Below the pieces are notes generated by a model. It saw only the letters and a list, made by a program, of their open reading frames with translations. It made no database searches and was not told the DNA's origin. 64,000 nucleotides of DNA. Origin: Paraburkholderia sp. BCC1885 (GTDB lineage Bacteria; Pseudomonadota; Gammaproteobacteria; Burkholderiales; Burkholderiaceae). The stretch is taken from the NCBI RefSeq assembly GCF_900996235.1, contig NZ_CAAJGM010000099.1:1-64000 (forward strand), given 5' to 3'. Position numbers and translations under genes: made by a program. Shown in pieces: positions 17,277 to 25,057 of this stretch (positions are counted from its first letter, which is position 1; every line of letters begins with the position of its first letter).

Positions 17277-18185
17277 ATGCGACTGCTCGATACCCTGGCG
17301 GCCCACGCCATCCCCTATATTCCCCGCGCCGCGATTCGGAAAATCTCGCGCCGCTACATTGCTGGCGATACGCTTGCCGATGCCGTCACCCGCGTTCGGG
17401 TGCTCAACAACCTTGGCTTCAGCACGACGCTGGATGTGCTGGGGAAAACTGTCTCGACGCTGGCACAGGCCGACCGCATGGCCGACGAATACATCGACGT
17501 GCTCGACGCGATCCAGGCCAACGGGCTGTCAGCCGGCATCTCGATCAAACCTTCCGCGCTCGGACTGATGCTCGACGCCCAGCAGTGTGAACGCCTCGTC
17601 GACCGCATACTCGACTCTGCCGGGCGTCACCAGACCATCGTCTGCATCGACATGGAAGATGTCACCTGCACGCAAAAAGAGATCGACCTGTTCAGGAGCG
17701 TGACGGCGCGCCATGGCAATGTCGGTCTGGCCTTGCAGGCCTATCTGCGGCGAACCTATGAGGACATCGGACCGCTGCTGCATGAGCGCAATACCCTGCG
17801 CATCTGCAAAGGCATCCATGTGGAGGACCGGTCACACCTCGTGGACGGAGCCTGGAATGACCGACGCGCGATCAACACTCACTTCCTGAGTCATGTTTCC
17901 CGCTGCCTCGAAACCGGTACGCTCGTCGGCATTGCCACGCACGACACGCAACTGGTCGACCAGATCATTGCACTCGCACGCGACATGGGAGTCGACAACA
18001 CGAAGTTCGAGTTCCAGATGTTGCTGGGCGTATGCGAGCCGTTGCGCGACAGGCTCCTCGGGCTCGGATTCAACGTGCGGATCTACGTACCTTACGGCCG
18101 GGACTGGTACGGCTACAGCACGCGCCGGCTTAAGGAAAACCCCGCCATCGCTGGTCACGTGCTGCGTGCGCTAACCGGCCTGTAA
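17277..18185 (+). CDS. Proline dehydrogenase (monofunctional PRODH)
   Basis: 302 residues; the start at 17277 gives MRLLDTLAAH and matches the short monofunctional PRODH family rather than the long PutA fusion. It oxidises L-proline to pyrroline-5-carboxylate using FAD, passing electrons to the membrane. Visible: a beta/alpha barrel with LGFSTTLDVLGKTV, GISIKPSALGL, VCIDMEDVTCT, LQAYLRRT, LRICKGIHVED, GIATHDTQLV, FEFQMLLGV and the C-terminal VRIYVPYGRDWYGYSTRRLKENP, the proline-carboxylate contact with paired arginines. The partner P5C dehydrogenase is not in the window. Confidence 0.92.
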   Translation: MRLLDTLAAHAIPYIPRAAIRKISRRYIAGDTLADAVTRVRVLNNLGFSTTLDVLGKTVSTLAQADRMADEYIDVLDAIQANGLSAGISIKPSALGLMLDAQQCERLVDRILDSAGRHQTIVCIDMEDVTCTQKEIDLFRSVTARHGNVGLALQAYLRRTYEDIGPLLHERNTLRICKGIHVEDRSHLVDGAWNDRRAINTHFLSHVSRCLETGTLVGIATHDTQLVDQIIALARDMGVDNTKFEFQMLLGVCEPLRDRLLGLGFNVRIYVPYGRDWYGYSTRRLKENPAIAGHVLRALTGL

Positions 18186-18201
18186 CGGTTCGTTGAATGA
18201 C

Positions 18202-18233
18202 GCCCCGGCCCATCTTACCCGGTGAGCCGGGGC
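18202..18233 (+). terminator. Hairpin downstream of proline dehydrogenase
   Basis: GCCCCGGC and GCCGGGGC arms (8 bp) around a 16-nt loop, starting 17 bp after the stop codon. No U-run follows, so termination is likely but unproven. Confidence 0.45.
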
Positions 18234-18343
18234 AACCTTGGCGGCAAAAAGCTGCGGCGTCCGAATCACGACCTAACCGAAGAGCACCTGCTCAGGAGAT
18301 CAGGCGCTGCCGGCGCTTCCGCGAAGAAAATAGCATAGCGCCG

Positions 18344-18799
18344 CTAGAACACCTTTGCGGCCGTCACCGTCACTTCAACCAGCCAGCCCGGCTCTACAAG
18401 CCGCACTACCTGCGCACGAGTTCGGGTGGGGAGGTTCGGTTGCGCCGCTAAACCGAAGTATTCGAGGTAAACACCTGAGAAACCGTCGAAGTCCGGTTCA
18501 CCATCGTTTTCCGGATCAGCAACGAAAAGCGCCTGCATGGCGACCACATCGCCGAGCGTGTAGCTTTTCGCTTCAAGAATCCCGCTGATCTGCTCCAATA
18601 CGCTCCTTGTTTGCGTCCGCGTGTTACCAAAATAGCCGATCGTGTGCGGCTTCGCATCGGGGTTCAACGGCAATGCGCCTACACCGCTTAAGGTGATGGT
18701 TCGTGCGCCCGCGGGAATCTCAATCGATTCCGAAAATTCTCTCGCCCAGGGTTCTTTGAGTTGTGCAGAGGTATTGTGCCGCAGAATGACATCGCTCAT
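18344..18799 (-). CDS. RidA-family protein (YjgF/YER057c/UK114)
   Basis: 151 residues. The family removes reactive enamine/imine intermediates or has related hydrolase roles. Seen: EFSESIEIPAGARTITLSGVGA, GYFGNTRTQTRSVLEQISGIL, VVAMQALFVADPENDG and the C-terminal LPTRTRAQVVRLVEPGWLVEVTVTA. The conserved arginine of the active RidA group falls in this last block (RTRAQVV). Longer than classic 130-residue RidA because of an N-terminal extension. Convergent with proline dehydrogenase; a link to amino-acid oxidation is possible but not shown. Confidence 0.88.
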   Translation of the reverse strand: MSDVILRHNTSAQLKEPWAREFSESIEIPAGARTITLSGVGALPLNPDAKPHTIGYFGNTRTQTRSVLEQISGILEAKSYTLGDVVAMQALFVADPENDGEPDFDGFSGVYLEYFGLAAQPNLPTRTRAQVVRLVEPGWLVEVTVTAAKVF

Positions 18800-19167
18800 C
18801 GGACGCTCCGGAAGGTAATCTGACGGCGTACAGGCCGTCAGGCAAGGTGATCTCGGCCAAACACATTAACCATGTGACACCAACGTATCCGCATGTACAC
18901 ACGAGCCGCGCCACGAAGCACGAAAATCAGGCTGGCGGACCGATGATAGGCGCAGACCTATGATCGTAAAAATGAATTAATCTGATCATTTCATTCGATG
19001 TAATCGATCGAATCGCTGGCCCTCACGCGTCGCCGTATCCGACTTTCATTGCTCGACGATGTCATGCGGCTAACCCGTCGATGCCCTCATGCCTGCCACG
19101 ATGACGTTCCGATAACGGTCGGGCGCCAGTAGCGGCGGCGAGATCATGAACCTGTGCGGGGAGAGAC
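18800..19167. other. Divergent intergenic region with palindrome
   Basis: About 370 bp between the RidA start and the LysR start. No gene seen. It is more AT-rich around 18960-19010 and carries the inverted repeat at 18993-19013. Confidence 0.5.
18993..19013. promoter_or_regulatory. Inverted repeat, likely LysR operator
   Basis: Perfect ATTCGAT-N7-ATCGAAT, about 150 bp before the LysR start and 190 bp before the RidA start. Suitable for a regulator acting on one or both divergent genes. Confidence 0.5.
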
Positions 19168-20067
19168 ATGGAACTACGGCATCTTCGTTATTTTCTGGCC
19201 ATTGCCGAGCTGAACAATCTGTCACGCGCCGCTGAAAAGGTGTTCGTTGCGCAGTCCACCCTGTCACACGCGCTGCGTCAACTTGAAGACGAACTCGGCA
19301 TTGCGCTGTTCGACCGGGTGGGCCGCAGTATCCGCCTCACCCAGGCGGGCCGTATTTTCCGTGACTATGCTTCGCGCACGCTCAACGAGGCGATGCGGGG
19401 AACACAGGCCGTGCATGAACTCAATGATCTTGAGGGTGGGACCTTCACCCTCGGCGCCATTCCGGTATTCCCGCTTTCCTTTCTGCCTCAAGCGGTCTCG
19501 TCTTTTAACCAGCAGTATCCAAAAGTGAGAATCACAGTCCATGATCTTCTGGCGGCGGAACTGGAGGAAAAGCTCGCACTCGGCACACTCGATCTTGGTA
19601 TAGCATTCCATCCCGCGTCGCGAGACGAAGTCGCATCCGAGTACCTCTTTACGGAACGGCTTGTCCTGGCCGTCAGCGTCAACCACCCTCTCGCGAAGAA
19701 AAGCCGTGTGCGATGGAAGGCACTTGATTCAGTCCCGCTTGCGCTGCTTGGCCAGCAATTCTCGACACGCAACCTGATCGAGGAAACGTTCAGGAGCGCC
19801 GGAGCGAAATTGCAGGTCGCCGTCGAAATGGATACGGCCGAGTCCCTGCTGGCAGTCACGGCCACAGGGCATCTCGCAACCATCGTCCCGGAGCGGGTTC
19901 TGGCCGGCTGCGAAGACATTCACCTGGTGCGCTTGACGGACCCCGAACTTTCCCGGCAACTTGGTCTGCTATGGCCGAAAGGCGCCGGTCGAACTCGTGC
20001 TGCAACCCGCTTCGCCGACATGCTGAAAGAAGCGTCGGCGACGCTACGACCGAATCGGAAGGCGTGA
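19168..20067 (+). CDS. LysR-family regulator (CynR/CbbR-like)
   Basis: 299 residues with the common MELRHLRYFLAIAE start. HTH: LSRAAEKVFVAQSTLSHALRQLEDELG, then LFDRVGRSIRLTQAG. The effector domain has GTFTLGAIPVFPLSFLPQAV and LGTLDLGIAFHP. The start is preceded by GGGGAGAGAC. Divergent from RidA across a gap with an operator-like palindrome; convergent with the SDR gene at 20142. Confidence 0.92.
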   Translation: MELRHLRYFLAIAELNNLSRAAEKVFVAQSTLSHALRQLEDELGIALFDRVGRSIRLTQAGRIFRDYASRTLNEAMRGTQAVHELNDLEGGTFTLGAIPVFPLSFLPQAVSSFNQQYPKVRITVHDLLAAELEEKLALGTLDLGIAFHPASRDEVASEYLFTERLVLAVSVNHPLAKKSRVRWKALDSVPLALLGQQFSTRNLIEETFRSAGAKLQVAVEMDTAESLLAVTATGHLATIVPERVLAGCEDIHLVRLTDPELSRQLGLLWPKGAGRTRAATRFADMLKEASATLRPNRKA

Positions 20068-20141
20068 GCGTTGGACATCGCCTTGCGCCAGTCACGCGGA
20101 TTACCGGATTGCTCCCGGTTGGTCAATGTCGGCGGCGCCTT

Positions 20142-20885
20142 CTAGACAAGATTCAACCCGCCATCCGAGAGCAGCACTTCGCCCGTGAGGTAGTCCGACG
20201 CGACGAGCACCGCAACGGCCTGGGCAATATCTTCAGGGCTTGCTGCACGGCGCATGGGCGAGCGCTCCTTCCAGAGTTGCCGCGCCTGCGTCCAGTCCGC
20301 CGTCAGAGGTGTATCGACCAGGCCCGGCGCAACAGCATTCACGCGGATATCTGGAGCAAGCGTAACCGCGAGCAACCGGGTCACATGGTTTAATGCGGCC
20401 TTGGTCGCCGCGTAAGGAATCGACGCGCCCTTCGGGCGCACGCCCGCGTGCGAGCTGACGTTCACGACGCAGCCAGGCCTGCCTCGCAGGGCAGCATCGC
20501 GAAGCGCGGACTGCGCCTCTGTCACCAGACGGAAAGGGGCAATGACATTGACTTCGTGCAGTTCCTGCCAGACGTCAGGCGTAGCCGCCGCCAGATCCGC
20601 GTGCGGGATCACGCGACTGATGCCGGCATTGTTGACGAGAACATCCAGTCGGCCCCATACGGCAATCGCTTCGCGCACGAGCCTCACCCTGTCCGCATCA
20701 TGGGCCAGATCGGCTTGCACGTATGCGGCCGAACCGAGTTCGCGGGCCATCGCCTGCCCGGCTTCGACTGAACTGCGCGAATGAAGAACGATTGAAAATC
20801 CCTCCGCTGAAAGTCGTCGGGCGATGGCGGCACCAATACCGGAAGTCGAACCGGTGACGAGAGCGACAGGAGAGGAATTCTTCAT
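20142..20885 (-). CDS. Short-chain dehydrogenase/reductase (FabG-like)
   Basis: 247 residues with all classical SDR motifs: LVTGSTSGIGAAIARRL, LHSRSS, LVNNAGIS, a VVNVSSHAGVRPKG segment (catalytic Ser), PYAATKAALN (YxxxK) and the C-terminal LTGEVLLSDGG. Likely NADP(H)-dependent; substrate unknown. Confidence 0.9.
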   Translation of the reverse strand: MKNSSPVALVTGSTSGIGAAIARRLSAEGFSIVLHSRSSVEAGQAMARELGSAAYVQADLAHDADRVRLVREAIAVWGRLDVLVNNAGISRVIPHADLAAATPDVWQELHEVNVIAPFRLVTEAQSALRDAALRGRPGCVVNVSSHAGVRPKGASIPYAATKAALNHVTRLLAVTLAPDIRVNAVAPGLVDTPLTADWTQARQLWKERSPMRRAASPEDIAQAVAVLVASDYLTGEVLLSDGGLNLV

Positions 20886-21020
20886 GGACGCTGATATCTG
20901 GTGTGATGGTTTGCCGCCTTTGGGCGGACGTCGTCATGAGGTGTTTCGGCCGGAAAATCCTTGTGACTACCTGAAGCGCTGGTATCACGTCCGACGGCAA
21001 CGCCTGCTGCAGTGGCCTGT

Positions 21021-21212
21021 TCAGAGAATCCGCAGATGCCGGATCTTGCCGATTTCGGGCGAACGCTGCAGGATAAGCTCCGTAATGTATTCGGGCAGAA
21101 GCGCACGCGGTACGTTTGCCGATACGTTGTCCACCAACTGCGAGGGCACCTGGACAATGAACTTGTCCGGCTCGCTCGCCAGGCTGTGTTCGTATGTGAC
21201 GCGGTAATTCAT
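21021..21212 (-). CDS. Small hypothetical protein
   Basis: 63 residues from ATG 21212, preceded by AAGGTCC. The sequence (MNYRVTYEHSLASEPDKFIVQV, then LLPEYITELILQRSPEIGK) looks like a real alpha/beta coding sequence, but I do not recognise a family. No membrane segment. Confidence 0.5.
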   Translation of the reverse strand: MNYRVTYEHSLASEPDKFIVQVPSQLVDNVSANVPRALLPEYITELILQRSPEIGKIRHLRIL

Positions 21213-21334
21213 GGCGGACCTTGATCTGCTGGTACCCGACAATTATGAAGTCTGTCCGGACTTCGTCGCTAACATTTTCCAATCTGCGGCGCTTTGTGTT
21301 GGCCGGAACTCGATCATACAGGCGTCGGACAAGT

Positions 21335-21775
21335 GTACCGGTCATCGCCGCCGGAGACGTTGCCGATGGCCACGGCATCGCGGTAGCACTGGCGTCAGGT
21401 GCAAGCGCCGTCCAGGTCGGAACGGCCTTCCTTGCCTGTCACGAATCCCGCGCCGATCCTCTGCGCCGCAAGATGCTCAGCGCGCGTGTCGGCGACACCG
21501 TCCTCAGCAAAGCCTTTAGTGGCCGACTGGCGAGAGGAATGCGAAATGAGTTCATTGACGCGATGCGCCCACATGAAGCCTCTCTTCCGCGATATCCGAT
21601 ACAGAGCTGGTTCGCCGCACAACTCCGGCAACCCGCCATCGCGAGCGGCAGAAGCGATGTGATCGCGCCTTCGGCGGGACAGGCCGCGTCACCGGTACGA
21701 CGCGCCGGGCGCTGATCTCATGCGGGAACTGGTCCGAGAAACCGAACGGGTCTTGGGAAGTCTGTCGGATGGGCC
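21335..21775 (+). pseudogene. Nitronate monooxygenase, C-terminal remnant with frameshift
   Basis: The frame contains VPVIAAGDVADGHGIAVALA and GASAVQVGTAFLACHES, the FMN-phosphate-binding end of the 2-nitropropane dioxygenase/nitronate monooxygenase barrel. The N-terminal two thirds are missing. A one-base frameshift between about 21690 and 21716 separates SPVRRAG from the family tail LMRELVRETERVLGSL, which continues in another frame. Clearly a relic. Confidence 0.75.
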
Positions 21776-21945
21776 GCCGGATAGTGTGCGTTCACGGAAA
21801 GCACGGCGCTCGATCCTTGGGCGAGTATTGGATGTTGGCCATACGAACGTCACCATCTGCCGCGCCAGCCTCGGCTTCGCGCACACTTCCCGCCGCTAGC
21901 CGCAGGCTTTGGGAAAGCTGCCAGATCCCCTGTTTTGGACTAGGC

Positions 21946-22005
21946 GATCGGGAACCTGCGATCAGGACACGCGAGCGACTAACCGTTTGTCGAGAGGTAT
22001 CGATA
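21946..22005. repeat. 60-bp dispersed repeat, copy B
   Basis: Direct repeat of 16640-16699 (49 of 60 positions identical by hand). On the minus strand both copies read as a similar peptide, IDT(F/S)RQTV(N/S)RSR, with several synonymous differences. The pair encloses the proline dehydrogenase/RidA/LysR/SDR block. Confidence 0.7.
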
Positions 22006-22023
22006 AACAAGTCCCAATGGCCT

Positions 22024-22428
22024 TCAAATGCTGCCGTCGGTCAACCGGTGCGTGATGCTCAGTGCTTCATCGCGCGTCGCGGCAACCTCGTGGGGAATAC
22101 CAAAAGCTCTAACAGCCATATCGGACATCGCCCTCGCCTGGCATCGCGCTTCCTCATCAGGCTCGATACGGATGAGGGCTTTGCAGACGCGCCCCAGCGC
22201 CGCCTTGTTGTGTTTCAGCCAGATACCGCGGCGCTTGCGATCCTCGTGGCTTTCCTCGGTGCGAGGCTGGTCATACACCACGACGAAGGGCTGGCCGTTC
22301 TCCATGAGGGCGACCATCTCCTTTTCCCATTGACTCGCATATCCGGGTTGCGCCGCGTCTTCGTTGAAGACGACGAACGGAAACCGGGTAACGTCGTGGA
22401 TGATGAATGCCTGGGCATCGAGACGCAT
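22024..22428 (-). CDS. Conserved hypothetical protein after the efflux operon
   Basis: 134 residues from ATG 22428. I do not recognise the family. The N-terminal part (FIIHDVTRFPFVVFNEDAA) and the EKEMVALMENGQPFVVVYDQP strand suggest an alpha/beta fold resembling STAS- or SEC14-like small domains, but this is only a look. A charged helix (EESHEDRKRRGIWLKHN) follows. It lies 48 bp downstream of the outer-membrane efflux gene on the same strand, so may be in the operon. A 60-bp decayed piece of a related gene is at 57712-57774. Confidence 0.7.
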   Translation of the reverse strand: MRLDAQAFIIHDVTRFPFVVFNEDAAQPGYASQWEKEMVALMENGQPFVVVYDQPRTEESHEDRKRRGIWLKHNKAALGRVCKALIRIEPDEEARCQARAMSDMAVRAFGIPHEVAATRDEALSITHRLTDGSI

Positions 22429-22476
22429 AGTCAATTACTCCATAAACGAAACAGGGGTGGCTACCGATTGAGAACC

Positions 22477-23970
22477 TCACAGCCCGCTCCGGAGCGCGAT
22501 AGATGTGTTGGCAACGCCTGCAGGCACGGATACCGCCACGGGAAAGGCCGTCTCCCAACCGCCGCCGAGTGCTTTGTACAAACCGATGAGGGACACGGAG
22601 ACGTCCGTCGAACTCGCAACCAATGCCTGCTGTGCGGCCAGCAGGTCACGCTGGACGGTCAGCACCTGAAGGAAATCCGTCGCACCCGCTACATATTGGC
22701 GGTTGGCATTATCCAGCGCGATACGATCCTGATCGACGGTCGCCGCCAGCCTGTCGCGGCGTTGCTGGCGCGTGCCGTAGTCGCTCATCGCATCGTCCAC
22801 CTCATGCCAGGCTCCCAGCACCGTGCGCTGGAAACTAATCATCGCTTCCTGCTGCTGTGCCTTGCGCAATGCCAGTTGCCCCTTCAGCCGGCCACCCTCG
22901 AAGATCGGCACGCTGAGCGCCGGACCGATACCGAACATCCGCGAACTCCATTCATCCAGATCGCCGAAGTGCATGGCCTGGAGGCCCAGGTTGGCCGAGA
23001 GCGTGATGCGCGGGTAGAAATCGCCCACTGCCACGCCGATATCGGCCGTTGCCGCATGCAGGCGTGCCTCGGCCTCGCGGATATCCGGGCGACGTTCCGC
23101 CAGTTCGGACGGCAGCCCGACCGGAACCGCAGGTGGCACGGGCGGAATCGGCGCGATGGTCTGCAATTCAGTCTCCAGCGCACGCGGCGGCTCGCCCAAC
23201 AGGTAACTGAGCGCATTGACGAGGCGCACGTGGTCGTTCTCTAGCGCCGGCAATTGCGCCTCGATCGCGCTGACCTCGGCGGATGCTTCGGCGGTTTCCA
23301 GATGCGTCGCCACACCATCGGCAAACCGGATCTGCGTCAACCGGAGACTGTGACGGGCGATGCCCAGGTTCTGCTGGATGATGACCTCCTGAGCCTGGAC
23401 GCCCCGTAGTTGTATGTACTCGCGCGCGGTTTCGGCGAGCACGGATAACAACACGCCGCGCCGCAGATCGGCACTCGCCTCCACGGAAGCGTCAGCGGAT
23501 TCGATTTCGCGGCGCACGCGCCCCCAAAGATCGAGTTCCCAGGACGCATCGAGACCGGGTTGCCAGACGTTGTAATCTTTCTTCCCATCCAGACCGGAAA
23601 TATCCAGCAGTCCATTCTGACTGGACCGCGCATGCTGGTACGACGCCGACGCTTCAACGGAGGGTTCGGCGCCTGCCCCCGTCATGCGCTGCGCAGCACG
23701 CACCTGCATCCATCTGGCCGTCGCCCCCTTGACATCGAGGTTGGCCGCCGCCACCCGCCCGACCAGCGAGGACAGTTCTGCATCGTTGAAGACCCTCCAC
23801 CAGTTCGCGTCGGGACTATCGGAATCGCTGCCGTTCGCTGCCTGCAACGCACTGACCGGCCAGTGATCCGGCAAGGCCGCGGACGGCCGCTGGAAGTCGG
23901 GGCCAACGGCGCATCCGGCCAGACCGAGCATGCCCGCCACGAGGGCGATCCGAAAGATCATCGGACTCAT
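22477..23970 (-). CDS. Outer-membrane efflux lipoprotein (NodT/OprM family)
   Basis: 497 residues, the TolC-like exit duct of a tripartite efflux pump. The N-terminus is a lipoprotein signal (LVAGMLGLAGCAVGPDF, Cys about residue 20). The two OEP repeats are visible, with NWWRVFNDAELSSLVGRV in the first, SYLLGEPPRALE and PSELAERRPDIREAEARLHAA (the NodT signature), and a long coiled region near the end. Its start overlaps the stop of the HlyD-type gene by 4 bp, so the operon is translationally coupled. Confidence 0.93.
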   Translation of the reverse strand: MSPMIFRIALVAGMLGLAGCAVGPDFQRPSAALPDHWPVSALQAANGSDSDSPDANWWRVFNDAELSSLVGRVAAANLDVKGATARWMQVRAAQRMTGAGAEPSVEASASYQHARSSQNGLLDISGLDGKKDYNVWQPGLDASWELDLWGRVRREIESADASVEASADLRRGVLLSVLAETAREYIQLRGVQAQEVIIQQNLGIARHSLRLTQIRFADGVATHLETAEASAEVSAIEAQLPALENDHVRLVNALSYLLGEPPRALETELQTIAPIPPVPPAVPVGLPSELAERRPDIREAEARLHAATADIGVAVGDFYPRITLSANLGLQAMHFGDLDEWSSRMFGIGPALSVPIFEGGRLKGQLALRKAQQQEAMISFQRTVLGAWHEVDDAMSDYGTRQQRRDRLAATVDQDRIALDNANRQYVAGATDFLQVLTVQRDLLAAQQALVASSTDVSVSLIGLYKALGGGWETAFPVAVSVPAGVANTSIALRSGL

Positions 23971-25043
23971 TGCGCAGCGACCTCGCTTCCTGTTGCGACC
24001 TTGCCACCCTGTGTATGAATGCTCGCCTCGACCGACATCCCCACCCGCAACTGGGCGAGCATCGGCTGTCCCGAACGCAGCACGATCTTGACTGGAATGC
24101 GCTGGACGACCTTCGTGAAATTGCCGGTCGCGTTATCCGGCGCAATGGCCGCGAAGGTCACGCCAGTGGCAGGAGCAAAACTGTCCACCGTCCCGAGCAG
24201 GACATGGCCAGGCCAGGTGTCGACCCGGATGTCGGCGGCCTGTCCGGGCCGTACGTCGGTCAACTGGGTCTCCTGGAAGTTGGCCGTCACATAGGCCTGT
24301 CGCAACGGCACGATTGCAAGCAGCGGGGTGCCCGGTGTCACGTAGGCGCCGACCCGTATCGACCGCTGCCCAACCACGCCGTCAATGGGTGCTTCGATGC
24401 GCGTCCAGGACAGGTTCAGGCGTGCACTATCCAGCATGGCCTGGGCATGTTGAAGCGTTGCCCCGGCGCGCTCGTGCTCAGCTTCCAGCACAGTGACCTG
24501 CTGCCTGGCAGCCTTCAGGTTGGCCTCGTTGCGCGATACATCGGCCTGGGCCGAGTCGATGCGCGAACGGGCCTGCTGCGCATTCTGGACACTGCCCGCC
24601 CCCTGTCGCGCGAGATCGGCGTAGCGATCGAAATCCGCCCGCGCAAAGGCGTAGGTCGCACGGGTCGCGGCAAGCGCCGCGCTGGCCTGGTCGATTACGG
24701 ACTGCTGCTGGGCGAGGCTCGCCGATACATTGTCGATGGCCGCTCTCGCCATCGACACGTTCGCTTCGGCGGAGGCCACCGCGGCGGCATAGTCGCGATC
24801 GTCGATCCGGGCCAGCAATTGCCCCTTGTGCACGATCTGGTTGTCCTCGACGGCGAGGACGCTGACCTGACCCGCCACGCGCGGCGCGACGATGGTGAAA
24901 TCCGCATTGACGAAGGCATCATCGGTGGTCTGAGCTGACGGCGCCCAGACGTGGGTCGCAGCCAACGCCACTCCAGCGCCAAGCACGACGACGGTAACGA
25001 CTACCGCAACGTACCGTTTCCTTTTGCGTATCAATTCGAACAT
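23967..25043 (-). CDS. emrA: HlyD/EmrA-family periplasmic adaptor of MFS efflux pump
   Basis: 358 residues from ATG 25043; an upstream open frame overlaps the emrB-like gene. One N-terminal membrane helix (YVAVVVTVVVLGAGVALAA), then TTDDAFVNADFTIVAPRVAGQV (biotinyl-lipoyl-like half), long coiled-coil hairpin rich in Ala/Gln, TRIEAPIDGVVGQRSIRVGAYV and the beta-barrel end. It links the inner-membrane EmrB-type exporter to the outer-membrane duct. 14 bp separate it from the emrB-like gene; it overlaps the duct gene by 4 bp. Confidence 0.92.
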   Translation of the reverse strand: MFELIRKRKRYVAVVVTVVVLGAGVALAATHVWAPSAQTTDDAFVNADFTIVAPRVAGQVSVLAVEDNQIVHKGQLLARIDDRDYAAAVASAEANVSMARAAIDNVSASLAQQQSVIDQASAALAATRATYAFARADFDRYADLARQGAGSVQNAQQARSRIDSAQADVSRNEANLKAARQQVTVLEAEHERAGATLQHAQAMLDSARLNLSWTRIEAPIDGVVGQRSIRVGAYVTPGTPLLAIVPLRQAYVTANFQETQLTDVRPGQAADIRVDTWPGHVLLGTVDSFAPATGVTFAAIAPDNATGNFTKVVQRIPVKIVLRSGQPMLAQLRVGMSVEASIHTQGGKVATGSEVAAQ

Positions 25044-25057
25044 GGAAAAGCCAACCT

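Noticed and set aside
21769..23244. 491-codon open frame on the plus strand
   Set aside because: Antisense to the efflux duct gene and the unknown gene at 22024; no motifs.
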